Shown: piece by piece, positions 1-5,603 of the stretch
Layout of the letters: each line of letters opens with the position of its first letter
How positions within the stretch are numbered: the stretch's first letter is position 1
DNA from: Pseudomonadota bacterium
GTDB lineage: Bacteria > Pseudomonadota > Alphaproteobacteria > Rhodospirillales > Casp-alpha2
Assembly: GCA_022563215.1 (NCBI GenBank)
Contig: JADFNT010000128.1
Span: forward strand, 1 to 5,603
Direction: 5' to 3'
DNA: 5,603 bases
Notes under the pieces: generated by a model
The model's database searches: none
What the model saw: the letters and a program-made list of their open reading frames with translations, nothing else
Told to the model about the DNA's origin: nothing
Translations under genes and position numbers: made by a program

Positions 1-1
1 C

Positions 2-184
2 CCGCCCGTCGACATCGAAGCCCTGACGGCGGCGCTTCACAAAGTCCTGAACCTGGACCGGGAAACCCGTGCCCAGTTGGCCCAGAAAGCGATCACAAAC
101 GTGCGTGAAAATTTCTCGCAGCAGGCCATGTGCCGCAAGACGCTGGATGTCTACGAAGAAGTCCTGCAATCGAAGGCCGATTGA
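2..184 (+). CDS. Glycosyltransferase family 4 (group 1), C-terminal end only
   Basis: This is the last 60 codons of a gene that begins before the window; the frame is open from the left edge to TGA at 182-184. The peptide has an acidic/alanine-rich helix (VDIEALTAALHKVLNLD), a QLAQKAITNVRENFS segment and a final helix around LDVYEEVL. This is the usual last-helix pattern of GT4/GT-B glycosyltransferases, where 'a..v...fs...m...tl.lY..vl' closes the Rossmann-like C-terminal domain. Such enzymes transfer sugars from nucleotide-sugar donors during LPS, capsule or glycolipid synthesis. The gene directly after it, four bases downstream, is also a glycosyltransferase, which supports a polysaccharide operon. 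The donor-binding EX7E region is outside the window, so substrate and exact family cannot be told. Confidence 0.7.
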   Translation, partial: PPVDIEALTAALHKVLNLDRETRAQLAQKAITNVRENFSQQAMCRKTLDVYEEVLQSKAD

Positions 185-188
185 TTAG

Positions 189-1121
189 ATGGCCGTGGCG
201 CCCAACGATGCCGTTCTGGTCATAAAATTGGGGGCGCTGGGCGATTTCGTTCAGGCCCTGGGGCCATTCGCCGCCATCCGCCGCCATCACGCCGATGCCA
301 GGGTGACGCTTCTGACGACGGCGCCTTATGAGGAATTGGCCAAGGCGTCAGGGTTTTTCGACGACATCTGGACCGACGGCCGGCCGGGAACGGCGGACAT
401 CGGCGGCTGGCTCGGGCTGCGCCGTTGTCTACGGTGTGGAGGGTTCGGGCGGGTTTATGATCTGCAGACTTCGGACCGAAGCTCCTTTTATTACCGCCTT
501 TTCTGGCCCGGCCCGGCGCCGGAATGGTCGGGAATCGCCAAGGGCTGTTCACATCCCCACGCCAATCCCAACCGGGATTTCATGCATACGATGGACCGCC
601 AGGCAGAACAACTATCGATGGCGGGCATAGCCGAAATCCCGGCGCCCGACCCTTCATGGGCCGAGGCCGATATTACGCGCTTCTCCCTTTCCGGACGGTT
701 TGCCCTGCTGGCGCCCGGCGGCGCCCTGCACCGGCCGGGCAAACGGTGGCCGGCGGGGAACTACGGGAAATTGGCCAAGACGTTGATGGACCAGGGCTTG
801 GTTTCGGTGCTTGTGGGCTCGGCCGCCGAGGCCCCGATAATGGCGGAAATTAAGGCTCAATGCGAAGAAGCACTGGACCTGTCCGGGCAAACGGGCCTGC
901 TTGACTTGGCGGCGCTGGGACGTGGCGCGGTGGCGGCCGTCGGCAACGATACCGGACCGATGCACCTGTTTTCGTTCACCGGGTGCAGGACGGTAGTGCT
1001 GTTTTCCGATGATTCCGATCCCGCGCTTTGCAGTCAGCGCGGGGCGGCGGTGACGATCATCCGGCGTCAGCCTCTCGATGATCTTTCCGTCGCCGAGGTC
1101 GTGGACGGGATGGGCCTATGA
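189..1121 (+). CDS. Glycosyltransferase family 9 protein (heptosyltransferase-like)
   Basis: The 310-residue protein has the length and GT-B layout of GT9 ADP-heptose:LPS heptosyltransferases. The N-terminal Rossmann strand and loop VLVIKLGALGDFVQALGPF (residues 9-27) carry the Asp (D19) corresponding to the proposed catalytic base of WaaC. The mid-protein motif LAPGGALHRPGKRWP (174-188) with K185, and VGNDTGPMHL (251-260) with D254 and H259, are the C-terminal donor-binding signatures. No signal peptide or membrane segment is visible, as expected for a cytosolic or inner-membrane-associated enzyme. The ATG lies four bases after the stop of the upstream glycosyltransferase, so the two are probably co-transcribed and perhaps translationally coupled; no strong Shine-Dalgarno is seen. 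Heptose specificity is inferred from family only; other GT9 members act on different sugars. Confidence 0.88.
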   Translation: MAVAPNDAVLVIKLGALGDFVQALGPFAAIRRHHADARVTLLTTAPYEELAKASGFFDDIWTDGRPGTADIGGWLGLRRCLRCGGFGRVYDLQTSDRSSFYYRLFWPGPAPEWSGIAKGCSHPHANPNRDFMHTMDRQAEQLSMAGIAEIPAPDPSWAEADITRFSLSGRFALLAPGGALHRPGKRWPAGNYGKLAKTLMDQGLVSVLVGSAAEAPIMAEIKAQCEEALDLSGQTGLLDLAALGRGAVAAVGNDTGPMHLFSFTGCRTVVLFSDDSDPALCSQRGAAVTIIRRQPLDDLSVAEVVDGMGL

Positions 1122-1151
1122 TGCCGCCGGTGAAGACATGGTGTCGATTCC

Positions 1152-1180
1152 TTGACAGGAGACCCAATCGCCCGCATTTT
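1152..1180 (+). promoter_or_regulatory. Candidate sigma70-type promoter for thrS
   Basis: A perfect -35 hexamer TTGACA (1152-1157) is followed by a 17-base spacer and CATTTT (1175-1180). The latter keeps the important second A and last T of the -10 consensus but is otherwise weak. A start near 1187 would give a leader of about 30 bases before the thrS ATG. It lies in the 97-base gap between the glycosyltransferase operon and the translation cluster, where a promoter is expected. No terminator for the upstream genes is visible in this gap. Prediction from sequence only. Confidence 0.4.
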
Positions 1181-1218
1181 CGGCCCCGGTTTTTGATGCC
1201 CTTGAACGCGTGATTTGA

Positions 1219-3138
1219 ATGGTTTCCATTACCCTTCCCGATGGCAGCAAACGCGAATTCGACGGTCCCGTGACCGGCGCTGAGCTGGCCGCTGATATCG
1301 GTCCCGGCCTGGCCAAGGCGGCGCTGGCCGTCCGCGTCGGTGGCGAGATGAAGGATTTAAGCACGGTCATCGACGCCGACGCCGAAATCGCCATCGTCAC
1401 CGCCAAGGACGAGGATGCGTTGGAGTTGCTGCGTCACGATTGCGCCCACGTCATGGCCGAGGCGGTTAAGGAGCTTTTTCCCGGGACCCAGGTCACCATC
1501 GGCCCCAACATCGAGAACGGTTTTTATTACGACTTCGCCCGCGATGAGCCGTTCGTTCCCGAAGACCTGGAGAAAATCGAAGCCCGCATGCATGAAATCG
1601 TCAAACGGGACGAGCCGGTCACCCGCGAGGTCTGGGACCGGGTCGAAGCGATCAAGTTTTTCAAGGACAAAGGCGAACATTACAAAGCCGAAATCATCGA
1701 GGGAATCCCCGGCGATGAAGAGGTCTCGCTCTACCGCCAGGGCGATTTCATCGACCTTTGCCGGGGCCCGCACCTGCCGAGCACGGGAAAGCTGGGAAAA
1801 GCCTTCAAGCTGACCAAGCTGGCCGGCGCCTATTGGCGGGGCGATTCCAAGAACGAAATGCTGCAGCGGATTTACGGCACCTGCTGGGCCGACTCCAAAC
1901 AGCTAAAAGCCTACCTGCACATGGTGGAAGAGGCGGAAAAGCGCGACCACCGCCGCCTCGGCCGCGAAATGGGCCTTTTTCACCTCCAAGACGTCGCCGC
2001 CGGCGCCGTGTTCTGGCATCCCAAGGGATGGACTCTTTACCGCACGCTACAAGCTTATATGCGCGAACGCCTCAATGCCGAGGGTTACATCGAGGTCAAC
2101 ACGCCGCAGATGGTCGACCGCACGCTCTGGGAAGCGTCCGGGCACTGGGAGAAATTCCGCGAACACATGTTCACGTCCGATGTCGAGGACAAGGTGTTGG
2201 CGCTTAAGCCTATGAACTGCCCATGTCACGTACAGATATTCAAACAGGGCATCACCAGTTACCGGGACCTTCCCATCCGCATGGCCGAGTTCGGGGCGTG
2301 CCACCGGAACGAGCCCTCCGGTGCGTTGCACGGCCTGATGCGGCTCCGCGCCTTCGTCCAGGACGACGCTCATATCTTCTGCACCGAAGACCAGATCACC
2401 TCTGAAACCCAGGCGTTCTGTACGCTTCTGATGAGCGTCTATGAGGACCTGGGGTTCGAGGACGTGATCGTGAAATTTTCCGACCGGCCCGAGGTCCGCG
2501 CCGGCAGCGACGAAACCTGGGACAAGGCCGAACGGGCGTTGCAGGACGCGACGAAGGCGACGGGGCTGGAAACGGAGCTCAATCCCGGCGACGGGGCGTT
2601 CTACGGGCCGAAGCTGGATTTCGTGCTGCGCGACGCCATCGGCCGCGATTGGCAGTGCGGCACCCTGCAGGTGGACTTCGTTTTGCCTGAAAGGCTCGAT
2701 GCCCACTACATCGGCGAGGACGGCGAAAAACACCGCCCGGTCATGCTGCACCGGGCGATCCTGGGGTCTTTCGAGCGTTTCCTGGGCATCCTCATCGAAC
2801 ACTACGCGGGGAAATTCCCGTTGTGGCTGGCGCCGCTTCAGGTCGTGGTCGCCACCATCACGTCCGAGGCCGACGACTACGCGGCCCAGGTCCATGCGGC
2901 TTTATGCGAGGCTGGGCTCAAGGCCGAACTGGATATCCGCAACGAAAAGATCAATTATAAGATTCGTGAACATAGCGTTGCCAAAGTCCCGATAATCCTT
3001 GTCGTCGGCGCCAAGGAGGCCGCAGACGGCACGGTGGCGATGCGGCGTCTCGGCGGAAAAGACCAAGAAAATCTTGTGCTTAAAGAGGCAACCGCTAGAC
3101 TGCGGGAAGAAGCAGCCGGTCCGTTGGCTGGGACTTGA
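1219..3138 (+). CDS. thrS: Threonyl-tRNA synthetase
   Basis: Cytosolic class II aminoacyl-tRNA synthetase that charges tRNA-Thr with threonine. At 639 residues it is full length and nearly collinear with the E. coli enzyme (642). The order is: TGS domain (about 1-62); editing domain with HDCAH (H73, H77) and CRGPH (C181, H185), which hydrolyse mischarged Ser-tRNA; catalytic core about 250-535; anticodon-binding domain from about 538, including [14 protein letters not shown]. The three zinc ligands fall at C334, H385 and H511, the motif 2 arginine at R363 (ACHRNE) and the motif 3 arginine at R520 (SFERFLG). A TGA directly precedes the ATG in frame, so this is the first possible start. No clear Shine-Dalgarno precedes it. 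No terminator follows, so infC 64 bases downstream may be partly co-transcribed. All key residues are present and it should be active. Confidence 0.98.
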   Translation: MVSITLPDGSKREFDGPVTGAELAADIGPGLAKAALAVRVGGEMKDLSTVIDADAEIAIVTAKDEDALELLRHDCAHVMAEAVKELFPGTQVTIGPNIENGFYYDFARDEPFVPEDLEKIEARMHEIVKRDEPVTREVWDRVEAIKFFKDKGEHYKAEIIEGIPGDEEVSLYRQGDFIDLCRGPHLPSTGKLGKAFKLTKLAGAYWRGDSKNEMLQRIYGTCWADSKQLKAYLHMVEEAEKRDHRRLGREMGLFHLQDVAAGAVFWHPKGWTLYRTLQAYMRERLNAEGYIEVNTPQMVDRTLWEASGHWEKFREHMFTSDVEDKVLALKPMNCPCHVQIFKQGITSYRDLPIRMAEFGACHRNEPSGALHGLMRLRAFVQDDAHIFCTEDQITSETQAFCTLLMSVYEDLGFEDVIVKFSDRPEVRAGSDETWDKAERALQDATKATGLETELNPGDGAFYGPKLDFVLRDAIGRDWQCGTLQVDFVLPERLDAHYIGEDGEKHRPVMLHRAILGSFERFLGILIEHYAGKFPLWLAPLQVVVATITSEADDYAAQVHAALCEAGLKAELDIRNEKINYKIREHSVAKVPIILVVGAKEAADGTVAMRRLGGKDQENLVLKEATARLREEAAGPLAGT

Positions 3139-3183
3139 AGGAATCGTATTTGAGTGTCGCGCTGGCCGGGATTTTGGAAAACT

Positions 3184-3195
3184 GAGGAGAGGAGA
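3184..3195 (+). promoter_or_regulatory. Strong ribosome binding site deciding the infC start
   Basis: A purine-rich run GAGGAGAGGAGA holds two overlapping Shine-Dalgarno cores. The second, AGGAG at 3190-3194, ends eight bases before the ATA at 3203, an ideal distance. It is about 44 bases from the next conventional start (GTG at 3239), too far to serve it. This placement is the main reason for choosing ATA as the infC start. Confidence 0.8.
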
Positions 3196-3202
3196 TTTTT
3201 AA

Positions 3203-3739
3203 ATAGCCCGACGACCTTTTAACCAAGCGCCGACCCGGGTGGGTCCGCGCGTCAACGAACAGATCGAAGCCGAAAAGGTTCGTGTTGTTAACGCCGACGG
3301 AGAGATGGTCGGCGTCATTTCCAAGGAAGAAGGAATAGAGATCGCCTATGAGGCGGGACTCGACCTTGTCGAGGTGTCGCCCAATGCCGATCCGCCTGTG
3401 TGCAAGGTCCTCGATTACGGCAAATACAAATACGAAGCGCAGAAAAAAGCCAACGAGGCCCGCAAGAAACAGAAAGTCATCGACGTCAAGGAAATCAAGA
3501 TGCGCCCCGGCATCGACGAACACGACTATCAGGTCAAGATGCGGAGCGTCCGTCGTTTCCTGGACGAAGGCGACAAGGTCAAGATGACGATCCGGTTCCG
3601 CGGCCGTGAAATGGCGCACCAGGAACTGGGCATGAAAGTCCTGGACCGGGTTCGCGAGGACGTCGACGAATTGGCCAAGGTGGAACAGTTCCCCAAGAGC
3701 GAAGGCCGCCTGATGACCATGGTCATCGCGCCGAAATAA
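3203..3739 (+). CDS. infC: Translation initiation factor IF-3, non-canonical AUA start
   Basis: IF3 binds the 30S subunit, keeps it apart from 50S and proofreads start codon/initiator tRNA pairing. From ATA at 3203 the protein has 178 residues, the usual size. It has a basic N-terminal tail ([11 protein letters not shown]), the N-domain with [27 protein letters not shown] and the family signature at about 68-81 ([14 protein letters not shown]), a lysine-rich linker, and the C-domain with [15 protein letters not shown] and [13 protein letters not shown]. The frame is closed by TAA immediately before ATA, so no ATG, GTG or TTG lies upstream. The only later conventional start, GTG at 3239, lacks a Shine-Dalgarno and would remove the basic tail. 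A rare initiator is a known IF3 autoregulation device (AUU in E. coli), so AUA here probably keeps expression under IF3 feedback. An automated call may begin at 3239. Confidence 0.93.
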   Translation: MARRPFNQAPTRVGPRVNEQIEAEKVRVVNADGEMVGVISKEEGIEIAYEAGLDLVEVSPNADPPVCKVLDYGKYKYEAQKKANEARKKQKVIDVKEIKMRPGIDEHDYQVKMRSVRRFLDEGDKVKMTIRFRGREMAHQELGMKVLDRVREDVDELAKVEQFPKSEGRLMTMVIAPK

Positions 3740-3791
3740 CGCCACTCCCCGAAAAGCTTTAAATCGCCGTCGCGGGACAGATTGCGCTACC

Positions 3792-3820
3792 TTGCATTGC
3801 CCGGGGTTCAGGGCTATAAC
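3792..3820 (+). promoter_or_regulatory. Candidate promoter for rpmI-rplT
   Basis: TTGCAT (3792-3797), a 17-base spacer and TATAAC (3815-3820, five of six consensus bases) form a plausible sigma70-type promoter in the 166-base infC-rpmI gap. Initiation would be near 3827, leaving a leader of roughly 80 bases. A 5-base inverted repeat (GGGTT 3804-3808 / AACCC 3818-3822) overlaps the -10, but it is too short to call an operator. No terminator for infC is visible, so read-through from upstream is also likely. Confidence 0.5.
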
Positions 3821-3830
3821 CCGCGCCCAT

Positions 3831-3861
3831 GAGCGGCTCGGCAGGGCATGCCCAACCGCTC
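3831..3861 (+). promoter_or_regulatory. Stem-loop in the rpmI mRNA leader, possible L20 control site
   Basis: GAGCGG (3831-3836) pairs perfectly with CCGCTC (3856-3861). Inside it GGGCATGCCC (3844-3853) forms a second small hairpin, separated from the outer stem by an asymmetric internal loop. It is not followed by a T-run, so it is not a terminator. A second CCGCT copy at 3872-3876 could compete for the same left arm. In E. coli and Firmicutes, L20 represses its own operon by binding a leader that mimics its 23S rRNA site. A similar role here is inferred from position and foldability only, without a match to a known family. Confidence 0.35.
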
Positions 3862-3905
3862 TTATATTCATCCGCTAAAATTCAAGAGAATAAAGGAAGA
3901 ATAAA

Positions 3906-4103
3906 ATGCCCAAGATGAAGACCAAATCCAGCGCCAAGAAACGTTTCCGCCTGACCGGCACGGGCAAGGTCCGCGCCAACGTTGCCTACAAGCGCCACAT
4001 GCTTTCGAAGAAAACCCAAAAAATGAAACGCAAGGCGCGCGGAACCATGATTCTCAGCTCTGCCGACGCCCGCATCGTCAAATCCTATATGCCCTACGGC
4101 TGA
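3906..4103 (+). CDS. rpmI: 50S ribosomal protein L35
   Basis: A small, strongly basic 65-residue protein of the large ribosomal subunit. It shows the L35 N-terminal signature [20 protein letters not shown], the [10 protein letters not shown] segment and the closing (S)YMPYG. The length is exactly that of the family. The ATG is preceded by AAGGAAG (3893-3899) at a spacing of six bases. It is followed after 14 bases by rplT, the standard L35-L20 pair, and its stop codon TGA lies inside the rplT ribosome binding region, so the two are co-transcribed and probably translationally coupled. Confidence 0.98.
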   Translation: MPKMKTKSSAKKRFRLTGTGKVRANVAYKRHMLSKKTQKMKRKARGTMILSSADARIVKSYMPYG

Positions 4104-4109
4104 GGAGGG
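4103..4109 (+). promoter_or_regulatory. Near-consensus ribosome binding site of rplT
   Basis: AGGAGGG begins on the last base of the rpmI stop codon (TGA 4101-4103) and ends eight bases before the rplT ATG. Ribosomes terminating on rpmI would sit on the rplT initiation region, which fits equimolar, coupled synthesis of L35 and L20. Confidence 0.7.
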
Positions 4110-4117
4110 AAGAAGTC

Positions 4118-4483
4118 ATGGCACGCGTCAAACGGGGCGTCACCACTCACGCCCGTCACAAAAAAGTTCTGGATAGCGCCCGTGGTTATCGAGGCCGGGG
4201 AAAAAACAATTTCCGCGTTGCCATCGAGCGCGTCGAAAAGGGCCTTCAATATGCCTATCGCGACCGTCGCAACCGCAAGCGTTCGTTCCGCAATCTTTGG
4301 ATCCAGCGAATCAATGCCGGTGCCCGCGAGCACGGATTGACCTATTCCCAATTCATCAACGGGCTGGGCAAGGCCGGCATCGAGATCGACAGGAAGATTC
4401 TGTCCGACCTGGCGGTACGGGAACCTGATTCCTTTAAGACGCTCGTGGAACAGGCCCAGGCCGCGCTCGCCAAAAACGCTTAA
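4118..4483 (+). CDS. rplT: 50S ribosomal protein L20
   Basis: L20 binds 23S rRNA and is needed early in large-subunit assembly; in several bacteria it also represses its own operon. The 121-residue sequence has the full family pattern: the basic extended tail [33 protein letters not shown] (1-33), the signature around [24 protein letters not shown] (47-70), and the globular [27 protein letters not shown] part (74-100). The extended basic tail threads into rRNA. Start and length agree with the family and the start has an excellent ribosome binding site. pheS follows after an 87-base gap that holds a terminator-like hairpin. Confidence 0.98.
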   Translation: MARVKRGVTTHARHKKVLDSARGYRGRGKNNFRVAIERVEKGLQYAYRDRRNRKRSFRNLWIQRINAGAREHGLTYSQFINGLGKAGIEIDRKILSDLAVREPDSFKTLVEQAQAALAKNA

Positions 4484-4505
4484 TCCCAAAAAGGAATTTG
4501 GGGGA

Positions 4506-4511
4506 TATAAT
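4506..4511 (+). promoter_or_regulatory. Consensus -10 box (TATAAT) ahead of pheS
   Basis: A perfect TATAAT lies just before the terminator hairpin. No recognisable -35 hexamer is seen 16-18 bases upstream, and there is no TGN extended -10 element. If used, initiation near 4518 would fall inside the left arm of the hairpin, so the transcript could not form the terminator. With only half of a promoter visible this is tentative. Confidence 0.25.
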
Positions 4512-4512
4512 C

Positions 4513-4550
4513 GGGAGCCGGCCTTTGTGGGCGGCTCCCTGTTGCTTTTT
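4513..4550 (+). terminator. Intrinsic terminator/attenuator between rplT and pheS
   Basis: GGGAGCCG (4513-4520) pairs perfectly with CGGCTCCC (4532-4539), an eight-base GC-rich stem that can be extended past a one-base bulge by CC/GG. After TGTTGC a run of five T follows (4546-4550). The T-run is six bases from the stem foot, further than in an ideal terminator, so termination may be partial. This is the position of the pheST attenuator in E. coli, but no leader peptide rich in Phe codons can be found here, so ribosome-stalling control on Phe codons is not supported. The hairpin probably lowers pheST expression relative to the ribosomal protein genes. Confidence 0.65.
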
Positions 4551-4570
4551 GGGAACGGTAATTAGCACGA

Positions 4571-5311
4571 ATGAAAGAATTGGACGCCCTTCGATCGGAA
4601 CTGATGACCGCGGTCAAGGACGCCGCTGGCCTGGACGAGCTTGAGCAGATCCGGGTTTCCGCGCTCGGCAAAAAAGGCCGCATCACCGAGCTGATGAGGG
4701 GCCTGGGCGCCATGAATCTGGAGGCCCGCAAAGAGGCCGGCCAATCCCTGAACGCCCTAAAAAACGAAGTCGCCGAGGCCATTGAGAAGAAAAAACGGAC
4801 ATCAGCCGATTCCGAACTGGACGCCCGTCTGGCCGGGGAAAGGGTCGACGTCACCCTTCCCGTCAGGCCCGAAAGCCAGGGCTGCATTCATCCCATCAGC
4901 CAGACCATCGACGAGGTGGTGGCAATCCTCGGGGAAATGGAGTTCAGCGTCGCCGAAGGCCCGGACATCGAGGACGACTGGCATAACTTCACGGCGCTCA
5001 ACATCCCCCCGGACCATCCGGCGCGCCAGCAACACGATACCTTTTACCTTCCGGGCTCGGGCGACGACGACCGTCTGGTCAGCATCGGCCTGACGTTCTT
5101 CCGGGAGCGCCGCTTCGGGCGGGTGAGCTTCGGCCACGGCGGCGCGGTCGCGGGCGGAGGCGCCAACACGCTCACGGTCACTGTAACCGACGCGCAAACG
5201 GACTCGATAGAACCTCGCGTCTACAGTCACGAGCTGAAGATCACGTCAGCCGGCGGAACCGAGACCATCGTAGCGCTCGGCAGTGCCGACTTGAGCGCAG
5301 CTCAGACATAA
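4571..5311 (+). CDS. pheS: Phenylalanyl-tRNA synthetase alpha subunit, broken: N-terminal half fused in frame to phage-like sequence
   Basis: Residues 1 to about 170 are clearly PheRS alpha. There is an N-terminal coiled coil with ALGKKGRITELMRGLGAMN (31-49), then the beginning of the catalytic domain with HPISQTIDEVVAILGEMEF (107-125), VAEGPDIEDDWHNFTALNIPPDHPAR (127-152) and DTFYLPG (156-162). After about R168-V170 the expected LRTHTS block and all of class II motifs 2 and 3 are missing. Instead, 76 unrelated residues run to TAA. PheS normally has about 340-360 residues; this frame has 246 and cannot charge tRNA-Phe. The start is supported by alignment to the family, with only a weak ribosome binding site. 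pheT is absent. Either the contig is chimeric near 5075-5083 or the gene was interrupted by phage DNA; a functional copy must then exist elsewhere. Confidence 0.85.
   Translation: MKELDALRSELMTAVKDAAGLDELEQIRVSALGKKGRITELMRGLGAMNLEARKEAGQSLNALKNEVAEAIEKKKRTSADSELDARLAGERVDVTLPVRPESQGCIHPISQTIDEVVAILGEMEFSVAEGPDIEDDWHNFTALNIPPDHPARQQHDTFYLPGSGDDDRLVSIGLTFFRERRFGRVSFGHGGAVAGGGANTLTVTVTDAQTDSIEPRVYSHELKITSAGGTETIVALGSADLSAAQT
5081..5311 (+). pseudogene. C-terminal fragment of a probable small phage structural protein (beta-sandwich type)
   Basis: From the pheS junction to TAA at 5309-5311 there are 76 codons unrelated to PheRS. The second half (residues 200-246 of the fused frame) alternates as beta strands: NTLTVTVTDAQT, then RVYSHELKITSAGGTETIVALGSADL. 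This resembles the last strands of the small Ig-like proteins often encoded between the capsid and head-tail connector genes of tailed phages, which typically end 'y.yel.it...g....l..G...v'. The following gene is a connector, which fits this reading. The N-terminus is missing. An in-frame GTG at 5123 could be an internal start but lacks a convincing ribosome binding site. The family resemblance is from pattern recognition and remains uncertain. Confidence 0.4.
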
Positions 5312-5334
5312 AAAGACTTCTATCCGTCACGCTT

Positions 5335-5371
5335 GCCCCGGCCCCGCCGACCTAGGGACCGGGGCTTTTTT
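5335..5371 (+). terminator. Intrinsic terminator before the phage connector gene
   Basis: GCCCCGG (5335-5341) pairs perfectly with CCGGGGC (5359-5365), and an inner CCC/GGG (5343-5345 / 5355-5357) extends the stem after one mismatch. Six T residues (5366-5371) follow immediately. This is a textbook Rho-independent terminator for the gene ending at 5311. It ends only eight bases before the ATG of the next gene, so the downstream gene must be read by read-through, antitermination or another promoter. Confidence 0.85.
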
Positions 5372-5379
5372 GTGCCCGC

Positions 5380-5603
5380 ATGTCCTACACAACCGTCGTT
5401 ACAGCCCCCGCGCACGAGCCCGTGACGCTTGACGAGCTGAAAGAGCAGGAGAATATCCCGCTCGACACCACGGATCACGACGTGCTGCTGTGGCGTTTTA
5501 TTCGGACGGCAGGGCAGGCTTGTGAAGCCTGGACCGGCAAACGTCTTGTTACACAGACACGGGACTTTACGTTCGACGCCTTCCCTCCACAGGACGACGA
5601 AAT
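5380..5603 (+). CDS. Phage head-tail connector protein (phiE125 gp8-like), N-terminal part
   Basis: Seventy-four codons are visible before the window ends. The pattern TAPAHEPVTLDELKEQENIPLDTTDHDVLLWRFIRTAGQACEAWTGKRLVTQTRDFTFDAFP is characteristic of the phage head-tail connector/adaptor family known as phiE125 gp8 (gp6-like connectors). It shows 'P..epvtL.e.k....i', a helix with D.D..l...i..A...cE.wTG and then 'l.tqt....lD.FP'. These proteins form the ring that joins the portal to the tail in HK97-type siphophages. The full protein is usually about 190-200 residues, so it is cut by the window edge. No normal Shine-Dalgarno lies before the ATG; the nearest G-run (5361-5364) is inside the terminator stem, 15 bases away. 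A GTG at 5422 is the only nearby alternative and looks worse. Confidence 0.75.
   Translation, partial: MSYTTVVTAPAHEPVTLDELKEQENIPLDTTDHDVLLWRFIRTAGQACEAWTGKRLVTQTRDFTFDAFPPQDDE

Noticed and set aside
1118..1213. A 31-codon frame starting at an ATGA overlap with the GT9 gene stop and running to just before thrS.
   Set aside because: It is arginine/proline-rich without family resemblance, has no clear ribosome binding site, holds just one Thr codon (so no threonine leader peptide), and overlaps the likely thrS promoter.
2047..2895. Long open frame on the minus strand inside thrS.
   Set aside because: It is antisense to a fully conserved gene; GC-rich codon bias readily creates such frames, and the translation has no recognisable domain.
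3804..3822. Inverted repeat GGGTT/AACCC over the rpmI -10 box as a repressor operator.
   Set aside because: Only five base pairs with a nine-base centre; expected often by chance in GC-rich DNA.
3095..3871. Minus-strand open frame spanning infC and both of its flanking gaps.
   Set aside because: Its protein is the mirror of the infC coding strand, with no domain or supporting start signal.
4484..4570. Possible pheM-like leader peptide controlling pheS.
   Set aside because: No start codon is followed by a Phe-rich short frame; the short GTG frame from 4527 has only one Phe codon and starts in the hairpin loop.
5060..5100. Phage attachment site or Mu-type end at the pheS junction.
   Set aside because: No duplicated core, inverted terminal repeat, integrase or transposase is visible in the window; the adjacent phage genes belong to the head module.
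5081..5603. Gene transfer agent (GTA) cluster, since alphaproteobacterial GTAs encode a similar connector.
   Set aside because: The connector sequence looks closer to the phiE125-type phage version, and the preceding terminator and beta-sandwich protein are not, to my knowledge, part of the compact GTA order; this cannot be settled without more sequence.

Overview
The window looks like a GC-rich alphaproteobacterial chromosome segment, most plausibly Rhodospirillales-like. The grounds are codon use biased to G/C in third positions and the sequence character of ThrRS ([10 protein letters not shown]), IF3 and L20. No rRNA or other lineage marker is present, so this placement is an inference.

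Left part (1-1121): the tail of a GT4-type glycosyltransferase is followed four bases later by a GT9 (heptosyltransferase-like) glycosyltransferase. Together they look like the end of a surface polysaccharide/LPS operon. A 97-base gap with a candidate sigma70-type promoter separates them from the next genes.

Middle part (1219-4483): a translation-machinery cluster, thrS - infC - rpmI - rplT, continues into pheS. All genes are on the + strand, in the order known from E. coli and many other bacteria. infC appears to start at the rare codon AUA, which fits IF3 autoregulation. rpmI-rplT seem to have their own promoter and a structured leader. The 87-base rplT-pheS gap holds a strong terminator-type hairpin plus additional complementary segments, so pheS is probably reached through an attenuator-like element.

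Right part (4571-5603): pheS matches PheRS alpha only up to about residue 170 (position ~5080). The frame then runs on, without a stop, into unrelated sequence that ends like a small phage beta-sandwich protein. This is followed by a good intrinsic terminator and the start of a phage head-tail connector gene (phiE125 gp8-like). The PheRS catalytic motifs 2 and 3 are lost at this junction. Because pheS is essential, the likeliest explanations are an assembly or amplification chimera, or a prophage/rearranged copy with an intact pheS elsewhere. This junction is the main point to check. I found no tRNA, rRNA, CRISPR array, IS element or convincing new biological system.
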